Positions 28,394 through 37,152 of a DNA stretch of 64,000 nucleotides are shown in pieces; the first letter of the stretch is position 1; every line of letters starts with the position of its first letter. The position numbers and the translations under genes were made by a program. The stretch is taken from the NCBI RefSeq assembly GCF_022568815.1, contig NZ_JAKZHX010000001.1, positions 496,001-560,000 of the forward strand, in the 5' to 3' direction. The stretch is from Undibacterium paludis. Lineage in GTDB: Bacteria; Pseudomonadota; Gammaproteobacteria; Burkholderiales; Burkholderiaceae_D. The notes beneath the pieces are model-generated. The model was not told the origin of the DNA. It did not search any database and saw nothing but the letters and a program-made list of their open reading frames with translations.

Positions 28394-29092
28394 TTAACTG
28401 GCAAGAGCTTGCACGACCTCATCCCTGTGCTGACGACTGCATGGCAGGCGCAAACCATCTTGCAGCACCAGTTCTGCATCGCCCTTTTGCGCTGGCAAAA
28501 CCTGTGTGATCTGATCCAGTCTGACGATATGGCTGCGGTGGCAACGAACAAAGCCCTGTCCCAGCTTTTCCTGCAAACCCGACAAGGTCTGTCGCACCAT
28601 GTGCTGCTGCTGGCTGGTATGGATCATGACATAATTGTCCGCTGCTTCGAACCGTATGATATCGGCCAGCCTGATGACGGTGACGCGGCCTTTTTCATTC
28701 AGCAGCAAATGCTGTTCTGTCTGGACTTTACTTGCCCTGCGCTCAGCCACTCTTTGCAGGGCACGCAGGAACCTGGCTTCATCATAGGGCTTGAGCAGAT
28801 AATCTATCGCATTCGCATCAAAAGCCTGCAAGGCGAACTGATCATAGGCGGTGACAAAGATGATCAATGGCAGGGGCGCGCTCAATTGGCTGGCAACCGT
28901 AACACCATCCATTTCCGGCATTTGTATGTCAAGGAAAACCAGGTCGGGCTGCTGCACCCGTATGCAGTCCAGCGCCTCCCTGCCATCCCTGGCTTCAGTT
29001 ACAGTTGCGCCAACCACGTGCTCGGCCACCAGACGCCGGAGTTTATCCCTGGCATAGGCTTCATCATCGACAATGAGGATTTTCATGCTCAT
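28394..29092 (-). CDS. LytTR-family response regulator
   Basis: A 232-residue two-domain regulator. The receiver domain has the acidic pair DDE at 9-11, phospho-acceptor Asp55 in VFLDIQMP, and a conserved KPYD. The C-terminal LytTR DNA-binding domain starts near residue 130 (IRFEAADNYVMIHT, FVRCHRSHIVRLDQI). Family members bind direct repeats rather than palindromes. Its ATG overlaps the stop of the kinase gene by four bases (ATGA), so it is the direct partner of that kinase. Confidence 0.93.
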   Translation of the reverse strand: MSMKILIVDDEAYARDKLRRLVAEHVVGATVTEARDGREALDCIRVQQPDLVFLDIQMPEMDGVTVASQLSAPLPLIIFVTAYDQFALQAFDANAIDYLLKPYDEARFLRALQRVAERRASKVQTEQHLLLNEKGRVTVIRLADIIRFEAADNYVMIHTSQQQHMVRQTLSGLQEKLGQGFVRCHRSHIVRLDQITQVLPAQKGDAELVLQDGLRLPCSRQHRDEVVQALAS

Positions 29093-30168
29093 GCGTGCCT
29101 CATTTCGAATGGCAGGCGCAACTCGGTCATGACACCGGCGGGTGCAAGATCACTGAGCCGCAAGCTGGCCTTATCCGCATACAAAACTTGCAAACGCTGA
29201 CGCAGATTGCTGATACCTACGCCTGAGCTATGCCGTCCCTCGTCGAGATATCCTGCGTCATCCTGTATCCGTATGACTACCTGCCCCGACTCGATGCGGG
29301 CGTTGATCTGTACGCGGGTAAGCTGGCTGCGTTTTTCCACGGTATGCTTGAAACTGTTTTCCAGTATGGTTTGCAGGCTCATGACTGGCACTTTATTGTT
29401 CAGTACCTCATCAGCAATATCCCAACTGATTTCTACCCGGTCGACAAAACGCAAGCTCATCAACTTCGCATAAGCTTGCAGCAGTTTCAATTCCTCTGCC
29501 AGCGTGGTTTCACTATGTTGCCCCAGGTCCATGCTGGCACGCAAAAGCACAGCAACCTGGCTCAAAGCCGTATCCGCAACCTTGACATCGGTATACATCA
29601 GCGATGAAATGGTATTGAGTACATTGAACAAAAAATGCGGCTGCATCTGTTGCGTCAGCCTGTGCAGCTGTGCTTCACGCAACAGGGCCTGGGACTTTTC
29701 TGCTTTCTCTTTTTCTTCCAGCAAAGATGCATAGGCTTGCAGGCCAAAGATCACGACATAGAACATGCCGAAGAACAGGAATATCTTGCTGCACTCATAA
29801 AAGTACACCCTGATCCAGCCATCATGCTGATAGCTCAAGCCCAGCATCGCATACACTGCATGGCGCAGGCCATATACGAGCACCACGAATACGGTACTGA
29901 GCAAAGGCAGTGGCAGGATTTGTCGCCAGAACCACTTGGCCGGCGTCTGCAGCAAATGCCGGTCAGTCAGTTTACGCCTTTGCAGCAAGAGCAGGGCTGT
30001 GCCAACGAGCGCAGATGAACTTTCCCAGAATACCGGCTCCCATAGATGTTTGCCTCCACCTTTGAGGTGATCCTGCATAGCAACGGCCACCATCAATATC
30101 CAGAACAGGAACCAGCCTGCCAGTACCGGCTTTTTGATTTTGTCCCAATACGCCAGTTCTTCGATCAT
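29089..30168 (-). CDS. LytS/AlgZ-type sensor histidine kinase
   Basis: A 359-residue kinase of the His_kinase (LytS/YehU) type: four membrane helices in the first 150 residues, a short coiled-coil (EEKEKAEKSQALLREAQ), and the phospho-acceptor His178 in QMQPHFLFNVLNTIS. An ATPase domain follows with the N-box LQTILENSFKH and G-box GVGISNLRQRL. No separate sensor domain is visible, so the membrane part probably senses. Its ATG overlaps the stop of the LysR gene by four bases. The longer frame upstream lies inside that gene and is rejected. Confidence 0.92.
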   Translation of the reverse strand: MIEELAYWDKIKKPVLAGWFLFWILMVAVAMQDHLKGGGKHLWEPVFWESSSALVGTALLLLQRRKLTDRHLLQTPAKWFWRQILPLPLLSTVFVVLVYGLRHAVYAMLGLSYQHDGWIRVYFYECSKIFLFFGMFYVVIFGLQAYASLLEEKEKAEKSQALLREAQLHRLTQQMQPHFLFNVLNTISSLMYTDVKVADTALSQVAVLLRASMDLGQHSETTLAEELKLLQAYAKLMSLRFVDRVEISWDIADEVLNNKVPVMSLQTILENSFKHTVEKRSQLTRVQINARIESGQVVIRIQDDAGYLDEGRHSSGVGISNLRQRLQVLYADKASLRLSDLAPAGVMTELRLPFEMRHA

Positions 30169-31103
30169 GGTGCGACCAGGTTGCGGGTGCCCAGCCATTT
30201 GCCACTAATGCTCAATTCCCGGGTCAGTTCCAGCACCAGTTTTTCGACTGCCATGGCAGCATTGGTCAACGGTATATTCTTTGATGCACACAGGGTCACG
30301 GTACGCGAAAGCTGCACATCGCTGATGGGGCAGGCACGCATTTCACCGCGTTCGATTTCTGCCAGCATGGGAGAAACCGGCAGGATGGTGGCTCCCATAT
30401 CGGCCAGCAGAGCAGATTTGAGGATGGCGATGGACGTGATATCGATGACTTTCTCAATACGCAAACCCTGCTGCCTGACCACCTGCTCTATCCGGGGCCG
30501 AACGCCATGCTGGATGCTGGGCAGTATCAGGGTAGCCTGCAAGGCCTGTTCCAGGCTGATGGATTTGCGCTTGCAGGCAAACTGTGAATCGCTACGGGTA
30601 ATGTACATCATCTGCTCTTCCACCAGGGGCCTGGTGGCAAAGCTGCCAAGCTGGCCATCATCAAACAGTATGGCCAGGTTCAGGCGACCAGAGCGTAATT
30701 GTTCGGTCAGGTTGCCGGTCAATTCTTCTGTCAGCTGGAACGCGATGTCAGGGTAAGCCGCCCGCACTGCCTTGAGCAAGGGAAAGGCCAATGCCCCAGA
30801 TGCACTTTGCGGTATGCCCAGCGCCACGGTGCCTGTCGGCTTGTCGGTCGACTGGGCCACTGCTGACCTGGCGTCGTTGACCTGTTTCAGTATTGCCTGG
30901 GCATGTTCGTAAAACAGCTTGCCGGCATCGGTAGCCTGCATGCCTTGTGCTGACCTGTGCAAAAGCATGGCACCCAGCTCTTCTTCCAGTTGTTGCAATT
31001 GCTGGGTCAGGGCAGGCTGTACGATATGCAGTACACGGGCGGCACGCGACAGCGAGCCATGATCGACTATCGCAACAAAATAACGTAGCTGGCGCAATTC
31101 CAT
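30165..31103 (-). CDS. LysR-family regulator heading the two-component operon
   Basis: A 312-residue LysR protein of the Nac/CbL-like type: MELRQLRYFVAIVDHGSLSR, the helix-turn-helix RAARVLHIVQPALTQQLQQL and a binding domain with TGTVALGIPQSASG and LLADMGATILPVSP. It is translationally coupled (ATGA overlap) to the sensor kinase gene, an unusual pairing. It lies four bases after the Lrp-type regulator gene upstream, so five genes from 31554 to 27073 may form one unit. Confidence 0.92.
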   Translation of the reverse strand: MELRQLRYFVAIVDHGSLSRAARVLHIVQPALTQQLQQLEEELGAMLLHRSAQGMQATDAGKLFYEHAQAILKQVNDARSAVAQSTDKPTGTVALGIPQSASGALAFPLLKAVRAAYPDIAFQLTEELTGNLTEQLRSGRLNLAILFDDGQLGSFATRPLVEEQMMYITRSDSQFACKRKSISLEQALQATLILPSIQHGVRPRIEQVVRQQGLRIEKVIDITSIAILKSALLADMGATILPVSPMLAEIERGEMRACPISDVQLSRTVTLCASKNIPLTNAAMAVEKLVLELTRELSISGKWLGTRNLVAP

Positions 31104-31107
31104 GTCT

Positions 31108-31554
31108 TTATTCCACCGGTTTGATGGCCCGTCTTTCTATGGACGAAGACAATATCAGTGAAGTCGAGGTGACGCCACAACGGGCCAGACTGGTAATCAC
31201 CCGTTCCAGTTCGCGTACGGATGGCGCCACGACCTTGACGATGACACAGTCTTCACCAGTGATCGCATGACACTCCACCACTTCAGGCACCTGCTCGGCA
31301 ATTTTCAGTACCGGGGTATCGGTGGCGCGGCTGGCAATACGCACAAAAGCGGTAATACCGTAACCGAGCGCCTCCGGGTTGACACGGGCATGGTAGCCGG
31401 TGATGACATGCGCCGCCTCCATCCGCCTGACCCGTTCCGCTACGGCTGGCTGGCTTAAATGAATACGCCGTCCTATCTCTGCCAGGGTCACCCTGGCGTC
31501 CGCCTGCAAAATGTCGAGGATTTTGCCATCCATCAGGTCCAGATCTATCTTCAT
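31108..31554 (-). CDS. Lrp/AsnC-family regulator
   Basis: A 148-residue regulator. The helix-turn-helix LDLMDGKILDILQADARVT (residues 4-22) continues with LAEIGRRIHLSQPAVAERV, then an ACT-like RAM domain (ITAFVRIA, VVECHAITGEDCVIVKVVA). These proteins sense amino acids or related small molecules. The ATG at 31554 has AGAGG about eight bases upstream. It is divergent from an EamA-family exporter gene starting at 31674, the classic arrangement of an Lrp regulator with an amino-acid efflux gene it controls. Confidence 0.92.
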   Translation of the reverse strand: MKIDLDLMDGKILDILQADARVTLAEIGRRIHLSQPAVAERVRRMEAAHVITGYHARVNPEALGYGITAFVRIASRATDTPVLKIAEQVPEVVECHAITGEDCVIVKVVAPSVRELERVITSLARCGVTSTSLILSSSIERRAIKPVE

Positions 31555-31673
31555 GGGAAAAACCTCTATTTTCTGTGAGATTAAAAGAAATGTACCTGAT
31601 TTACCTTTGATTATCCATTCAAAAGCGAAACTGACTAACATACACTATTGCCAGACATCAATGCATCCATGGA

Positions 31674-32600
31674 ATGAACATGCGCCACCTGCCCCGCCAA
31701 GTCCTGCTCGCCTTACTGACCGTGTACATCGTCTGGGGCTCCACTTATTTTGCGATTCAACTGGCCTTGAAGGCTTTCCCGCCTTTCATGATGATAGGTA
31801 CGCGCTTCCTGGTAGCCGGCGCCATCCTGTTTGCCTGGCAAAAATGGCGTGGTGCTGCCAACCCGACTTTGCGTGAATGGCGCGACGGCGGCCTCATCGG
31901 CATCCTGATGCTCGGTGGTGGTACCGGCCTGACGGCGGTAGCGCAGCAATATGTCTCTTCGGGACTGACTGCGGTTTTCATCGCCTGCTCACCGATGATC
32001 CTGTCCGGCTTGTCCGGCCTGTTCGGTGACTGGCCCAAGCGACGTGAATGGACAGGCATACTGTGCGGCTTTGTCGGCGCCATGCTGCTCGCCTCTGACG
32101 GACAGTTCTCTGCGCAGCCACTGGGCATACTGTTTTTGCTGGGCGCCATCCTGAGCTGGGATGTCGGTTCAATTTTGTCACAAAAGAAACTCAAGATGGC
32201 GGCCGGTGGCATGGGCTTTGCCAGTGAAATGCTGGTCGGCGGCCTGTTCCTGTTCATCATCAGCCTGTGCAAGGGAGAGCAATTGACCGGTGAAGTCACC
32301 GTCAACGCCGTTGCCGCCTGGGCTTACCTGGTGGTTGCCGGTTCCCTGCTGGCCTTTACTGCGTATATGTACCTGTTGTCCAAGGTGCCAGCCGGACTGG
32401 CTGCCAGTTATGCCTACGTCAATCCTGTGATTGCCGTCGCACTCGGAGTAGTGTTTGGTGGTGAGCACTTGTCAGGCAGGGAAATGCTGGCCATGGTCAT
32501 CATCCTGGGCAGCGTTATCATGATGACCAACGCGCACAAGAAAAACCAGGAAAAAACCGCCAGCCAGGAAAACAATCAAGCCTTGCAAGCTGCCGATTAA
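31674..32600 (+). CDS. EamA/DMT-family exporter (YedA-like)
   Basis: A 308-residue inner-membrane protein with ten helices in two EamA repeats: YIVWGSTYFAIQLALKAFPP starts the first and the second begins near residue 150 (GAILSWDVGSILSQK) and includes VPAGLAASYAYVNPVIAVALG. The family exports amino acids, nucleosides or drugs. Being divergent from an Lrp/AsnC regulator favours amino-acid or metabolite efflux (inference). A Lys/Gln-rich cytoplasmic tail ends the protein. Confidence 0.9.
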   Translation: MNMRHLPRQVLLALLTVYIVWGSTYFAIQLALKAFPPFMMIGTRFLVAGAILFAWQKWRGAANPTLREWRDGGLIGILMLGGGTGLTAVAQQYVSSGLTAVFIACSPMILSGLSGLFGDWPKRREWTGILCGFVGAMLLASDGQFSAQPLGILFLLGAILSWDVGSILSQKKLKMAAGGMGFASEMLVGGLFLFIISLCKGEQLTGEVTVNAVAAWAYLVVAGSLLAFTAYMYLLSKVPAGLAASYAYVNPVIAVALGVVFGGEHLSGREMLAMVIILGSVIMMTNAHKKNQEKTASQENNQALQAAD

Positions 32601-32631
32601 GAAGCGCACGCAACAAAGCTTGCACAGACTG

Positions 32632-32669
32632 AAAAAATATCGCTCCGGTCAGCATGCTGCCGAAGCGAT
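32632..32669 (-). terminator. Rho-independent terminator of the diguanylate cyclase gene
   Basis: ATCGCTCCGG at 32639-32648 pairs with CCGAAGCGAT at 32660-32669, with one mismatch. On the minus strand the hairpin is followed by ATTTTTTC (complement of 32631-32638). It lies 17 bases after the stop codon at 32686 and between convergent genes, so it may also help end the EamA transcript. Confidence 0.8.
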
Positions 32670-32685
32670 GTCTTTCAAGTGTTCA

Positions 32686-33735
32686 TTAAAAGAATTCGGC
32701 CGTATCGTTGGATACTTCGGTCTGCAGGTCACCACTCGATACCAGAGATTCGTAATAGCAGGTACGGTTGCGACCATTGGTTTTGGCAAAGTACAAAGCC
32801 TGGTCAGCACGGCCAACAATGGCAACGGCTGGCTCGAACGGGTCGATACGGGCATAGCCTATGCTGATGGTCACCGTGCCCACCTGCGGGAAGTGATGCT
32901 GTTCGACATTTTGCCTGAAGCGTTCAAAGATGGTATGCGCGTCTTGCTGTGAAGTGGAACGCAGCAAGATAACGAATTCTTCACCACCAAAGCGGAACAG
33001 GCGATCAGAGGGGCGGAACGAACTACGTAACAGATTGGCAATCAGAATGAGCACTTCATCGCCATACAGATGACCGAACTGGTCATTGACACGCTTGAAA
33101 TGATCGATATCAAGCACAGCCAGCCAATGCTGACGCTCGGGCTCGCGACTGCGGCGTTCTTCTTCCTCACGTTCGGCCTCGGTACTGGCTTGCTGCTGCA
33201 AGGCGCTGCTACGCAAAACTTTGGAAAAATTATCGTCAAAGGTCTTGCGGTTAAGCAAACCAGTCAATGAATCACGCTCACTGTAATCAAGCAGGTTCTG
33301 AAAATTGCGGTAGACAATCAACATGCCATTGACCACTTCCATGGTGGTGGCCGTGTAATTGGCAGGTTTGTATATTTCCAGACAGGTATGGAGCTTGTCA
33401 TTGACCCAGATAGGCAGCCAGACTATCATGCCGCCCTCTATCTGCTCTTCTATCACCTGCTTCTGTTGCGCAATGCCTTCCGTCAGGCGCGGGTACAGGT
33501 CTATCGAGTCGCCCGGAGCAGGTGCAGTGTGCGTTTCATCAGCGATGACCACACCGCCGCTTTCTATACTGATATGGGGCTTGATAAACACTTGCTGGGC
33601 AACGGAAACCACATCAAGCACCCGAGCCGACTCTGCGTTGGTCAATTGACGCAGTGCAGTAATTACTGAAATATTCAGTAAGTCGTGGTCGCGGTGCCCG
33701 GTAATTTCTACCAGGTGTTTTATGATTGATTCCAT
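32686..33735 (-). CDS. diguanylate cyclase (GGDEF) with N-terminal GAF-like domain
   Basis: A 349-residue soluble protein. The first 150 residues form a GAF-like sensory domain. The GGDEF domain begins DSLTGLLNRKTFDDNF and has FRFGGEEFVILL near residue 250, the active GGEEF form, with an inhibitory-site motif RPSD five residues before it. It should make cyclic di-GMP from GTP under product feedback. An insert of charged residues (about 182-200) splits the early part of the domain. The gene stands alone on the minus strand and heads the c-di-GMP/redox cluster. Confidence 0.92.
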   Translation of the reverse strand: MESIIKHLVEITGHRDHDLLNISVITALRQLTNAESARVLDVVSVAQQVFIKPHISIESGGVVIADETHTAPAPGDSIDLYPRLTEGIAQQKQVIEEQIEGGMIVWLPIWVNDKLHTCLEIYKPANYTATTMEVVNGMLIVYRNFQNLLDYSERDSLTGLLNRKTFDDNFSKVLRSSALQQQASTEAEREEEERRSREPERQHWLAVLDIDHFKRVNDQFGHLYGDEVLILIANLLRSSFRPSDRLFRFGGEEFVILLRSTSQQDAHTIFERFRQNVEQHHFPQVGTVTISIGYARIDPFEPAVAIVGRADQALYFAKTNGRNRTCYYESLVSSGDLQTEVSNDTAEFF

Positions 33736-33981
33736 GCCCTGTATTCCTGCATCTTCCTGCCGATTCCAGCCGATCCCTGCACAAATTACCCAGTACGAAC
33801 GCTCAAGTCACAAATCTGCGTAATGGTGAAAAAATCCAGTACGGAATTGCCCTTCTACAATAGTATATCAAGTCGCGGCTGGCTTTACCTGATAATCTGC
33901 AAACAATTCTGAAACGAAATAAATTGGAAAAAAGACCAGGGGATTTAAATATCGCAACAAATTTAGCAGGAAATAAGTAAG

Positions 33982-34020
33982 GCGTTCTGTCTCTTACCGA
34001 ACTAAAGTAATATAGAACGC
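33982..34020. promoter_or_regulatory. inverted repeat in the promoter of the cupredoxin operon
   Basis: GCGTTCT at 33982-33988 is repeated inverted as AGAACGC at 34014-34020, with 25 bases between. It ends 32 bases before the cupredoxin start codon and covers the place where the promoter should be, so it may be a binding site or a leader hairpin. The rest of 33736-34052 is AT-rich and shows no gene. Confidence 0.35.
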
Positions 34021-34052
34021 AATTCATGTATCTTTTTGAGACAGGATAAATC

Positions 34053-34673
34053 ATGCGCAACCAGGTTTTGCATTTTTATGCCCGTGCTCTGGCAGGTTTC
34101 GCTGCCATCTTGCTGGCCCCGGGCCTGGCGTTTGCCGATACCCAAATAAACGTCAGCGACAATGGCGGGCAAGCCGTACAGGACGCCGTGGTCTACCTGG
34201 AATTACCTGCCGGACCACAAACCGCCAAATCAGCAAATGCCGAGATCCAGCAAAAAGACAAGAAATTCATCCCCTTTGTCACGGTCGTCCAAACCGGCAC
34301 ATCCATTTCCTTCCCCAATAATGACACGGTCAGGCATCATGCCTATTCGTTTTCGCCGGCCAAGCCTTTTGAATTGAAACTGTATTCTGGCAAACCGGCT
34401 GCCCCTGTGATATTTGACAAGGCGGGTACAGTTATTGTTGGCTGCAATATCCACGACCAGATGGTTGCCTATATTCATATCGTCGATACCCCCTATTTTG
34501 CCAAGACCGATGGCAGAGGCATGGCAAAACTGCCAACCGTACCGACTGGCAAATATATACTGAAAACCTGGCACCCGAAACTGCCACCGAACACCACAAT
34601 TCAGGAGCAAAGCCTGCAAATTGACGGTAATCCGGCAACAGTCAATGTGAAGCTCAATTACAAGGCAGGATAG
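34053..34673 (+). CDS. periplasmic cupredoxin-like protein (methylamine-utilisation type)
   Basis: A 206-residue protein with a signal peptide ending LAFADT and a plastocyanin-like fold. Probable type 1 copper ligands are visible: a His in VRHHAY (95 or 96), then Cys131, His134 and Met137 in VGCNIHDQM. A C-terminal beta domain from about residue 150 (GMAKLPTVPTGKYILKTWHP) resembles a carboxypeptidase-regulatory-like fold. It could carry electrons or sense copper/redox state in the periplasm. AGGATAA precedes the ATG. The EAL/GGDEF gene starts 39 bases downstream, so the two are probably co-transcribed and this protein may act with that sensor (inference). Confidence 0.85.
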   Translation: MRNQVLHFYARALAGFAAILLAPGLAFADTQINVSDNGGQAVQDAVVYLELPAGPQTAKSANAEIQQKDKKFIPFVTVVQTGTSISFPNNDTVRHHAYSFSPAKPFELKLYSGKPAAPVIFDKAGTVIVGCNIHDQMVAYIHIVDTPYFAKTDGRGMAKLPTVPTGKYILKTWHPKLPPNTTIQEQSLQIDGNPATVNVKLNYKAG

Positions 34674-34712
34674 ACCCGCACTCATTTTCTCAACACACTT
34701 CAAGGAAAGCTC

Positions 34713-37100
34713 ATGCGTTTGCATAGTTTGGAAAGCCGCGTAGTCACCTTGTTCATTGGTTTGCTTTTAACTGTACAACTCGCCAGCTATTTTGCCATTG
34801 GCAACGCCATCGACCAAAATGCGCGCAATTCGGTGGAAGACAGCCTGAAGATCAATGAAAAAATCCTGTTGCGCCTGCTTGATCAAAACGCACAAAAATT
34901 GATACAGGGCGCCATCGTACTGGCCAAGGAATATGCATTTCGCGAAGCCATCGGTACGCATGACACCGAAACCATCGTCTCTACCCTGTCCAATCATGGC
35001 AAGCGCATCGGTTCAGACCTGACCATGCTGGTCGGCCTGGACAGAAAGATCAGTGCTTTTGCCAAGGTGAATAATGCCAGCAATACGGTATCGGACGTCA
35101 ACCTCAGTGACAGTCTGCAGCAATCGGTCTCTACGTTGATACAGACTGCAGAAAAATCAGGCAGCGCAGCCAGTACCGCCATCGTGGATGGCAGGCCCTA
35201 CCAGATGGTTGTGGTACCGATAGAAGCGCCGGTTACCATCAGCTGGGTCGTCATGGCCATCCCCATTGGCAAGGATCTCGTCACGGACATGCATGAGCTG
35301 TCACGCATGCAGATCAGTTTGCTGACCTCGGAAAAATCGGGACACTGGACTGCCAATGTATCGAGTCTGGAGGATGAAAAAGCGGCGAAACTGGCGCAAC
35401 TGCTGCCTGGTACGGACAAACAGATCAATTATCTGCCTTCACTGCAAATCGATGACGACCAGTATAGTGCCCGCATACTGAAGCTGGCGCAAAATGCACA
35501 ATTCAATACCATCGCCGTACTGCAGTTATCAATCAGCCAGGCCGTCGCCCCCTACAAGGAATTGCAACGCAATCTGTTGATCCTGACCGTACTAGGTGCC
35601 GTGGTCGCCAGCATCATCAGCGCCATTACTGCACGTCGCATCACCGGCCCGGTCAGGCAACTGGCGGAAACCGCGCGCAGCCTTGGTGCCGGTGATTACA
35701 CCGCCACCATTGATGTCAAACAAAAAGATGAAATCGGCGATCTGGCCCGTACCTTCATGACCATGCGTGATGGCATCGCGCAGCGTGAAAAAGAAATCAG
35801 TCGACTGGCCTACTGGGACACCCTGACCAGCCTGCCGAACCGCGCCCTGTTCACCGACATGCTGGAAGAAGCAATCACCAGTGCACGGGCACATGAAAAA
35901 TCCTGTTTTGTCCTGATGATGGACCTGGACCGCTTCAAGCATGTCAACGATGTCATGGGCCATCGCTTTGGCGACATCCTGCTCAATCAGGTTGCCATAC
36001 GCCTGTCTGCCGAATTGGGTGCCGGTGGCACCAAACCAGCCCGCCTGGGTGGCGACGAATTTGCCATACTTTTGCCTGATAGCAGCAAGGAAGATGCGCT
36101 GGATCTGGCCAACCGCATCCTGCGCTCACTGGAAAAACCGATTTCCATCGAAGACCAGACCGTTGATCTTGGCGCCGGCATCGGCGTGGCCGGTTTCCCT
36201 GCTCACGCAACAGATGCCCAGACCTTGCTGAGCCGGGTCGAAGTCGCCATGTATGCTGCCAAACTCGGCAATAGCGGCGCCATCCTGTATTCACCTGACA
36301 TTGATAAATCCAGCCAGCAAAGCCTGTCACTGCTCAGTGAATTGCGCGCCGCCCTGGAGCGACAGGATTTCCGTCTGTATGTGCAGCCCAAGGTCGGGCT
36401 CGATAATGGCCAGGTGATTGCCGTGGAAGCACTGGTACGCTGGGCTCATCCTGAGCGCGGCTTTATTTTCCCTGACCAGTTTATCCCCTTTGCCGAGCAA
36501 ACCGGTTTCATCCGGCAGTTGACCTACTGGGTCGTGAATGAAGCCGCGCGGGTCTGCCATCTCTGGAAGGAACAAGGCATACACCTGAAAATCTCGGTGA
36601 ATATTTCCACCCGTGATTTGCTTGACCAGGACTTGCCAGCCAAATTCGAGCATATCCTGCAGAAGCATGAAGTCGGGCCTGCTTCATTTTGCCTTGAAAT
36701 TACCGAAAGCGCGATCATGGACGATCCTATCCGTGCCTTCCAGACCCTGGACAAATTACATGCCATGCGCTTTGATTTGTCGATTGACGACTTTGGCACC
36801 GGCTATTCCTCACTGGCCTACCTGAAACGCCTGCCGGTACATGAACTGAAAATTGACAAGTCCTTTGTCCTGAAAATGGAGAAAGATATCGATGACACCA
36901 AAATCGTCAAATCGACAATCGATCTTGGTCACAATATGGGTTTACGGGTAGTGGCTGAAGGTGTGGAAAACATTGAAGTCATGAACTTGCTGAAAGAACT
37001 CGGTTGCGACCAGGCGCAGGGTTATTACATCAGCAAACCCATGCCCTCGACAGACTTACCCGCCTGGATTACGACCTGGCAGCAAAGCGTCCATGTTTGA
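34713..37100 (+). CDS. membrane GGDEF-EAL c-di-GMP enzyme with periplasmic sensor
   Basis: A 795-residue protein: membrane helix at about 12-30, periplasmic Cache-like sensor to about 285, second helix 288-307, HAMP to about 360, GGDEF (DLDRFKHVND, RLGGDEFAILL near 445) and EAL (VIAVEALVRWAHP near 571, DDFGTGYSSLAYL). Both catalytic motifs are intact, so it may make or break cyclic di-GMP; the cyclase half lacks an RxxD inhibitory site. It shares an operon with the cupredoxin gene and could respond to its redox or copper state. It converges on another cyclase gene at 37153. Confidence 0.93.
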   Translation: MRLHSLESRVVTLFIGLLLTVQLASYFAIGNAIDQNARNSVEDSLKINEKILLRLLDQNAQKLIQGAIVLAKEYAFREAIGTHDTETIVSTLSNHGKRIGSDLTMLVGLDRKISAFAKVNNASNTVSDVNLSDSLQQSVSTLIQTAEKSGSAASTAIVDGRPYQMVVVPIEAPVTISWVVMAIPIGKDLVTDMHELSRMQISLLTSEKSGHWTANVSSLEDEKAAKLAQLLPGTDKQINYLPSLQIDDDQYSARILKLAQNAQFNTIAVLQLSISQAVAPYKELQRNLLILTVLGAVVASIISAITARRITGPVRQLAETARSLGAGDYTATIDVKQKDEIGDLARTFMTMRDGIAQREKEISRLAYWDTLTSLPNRALFTDMLEEAITSARAHEKSCFVLMMDLDRFKHVNDVMGHRFGDILLNQVAIRLSAELGAGGTKPARLGGDEFAILLPDSSKEDALDLANRILRSLEKPISIEDQTVDLGAGIGVAGFPAHATDAQTLLSRVEVAMYAAKLGNSGAILYSPDIDKSSQQSLSLLSELRAALERQDFRLYVQPKVGLDNGQVIAVEALVRWAHPERGFIFPDQFIPFAEQTGFIRQLTYWVVNEAARVCHLWKEQGIHLKISVNISTRDLLDQDLPAKFEHILQKHEVGPASFCLEITESAIMDDPIRAFQTLDKLHAMRFDLSIDDFGTGYSSLAYLKRLPVHELKIDKSFVLKMEKDIDDTKIVKSTIDLGHNMGLRVVAEGVENIEVMNLLKELGCDQAQGYYISKPMPSTDLPAWITTWQQSVHV

Positions 37101-37152
37101 AGGGTTACAGGAATTTTATATCTGCACCTGAAATCCGGGATGCAAGACCATG

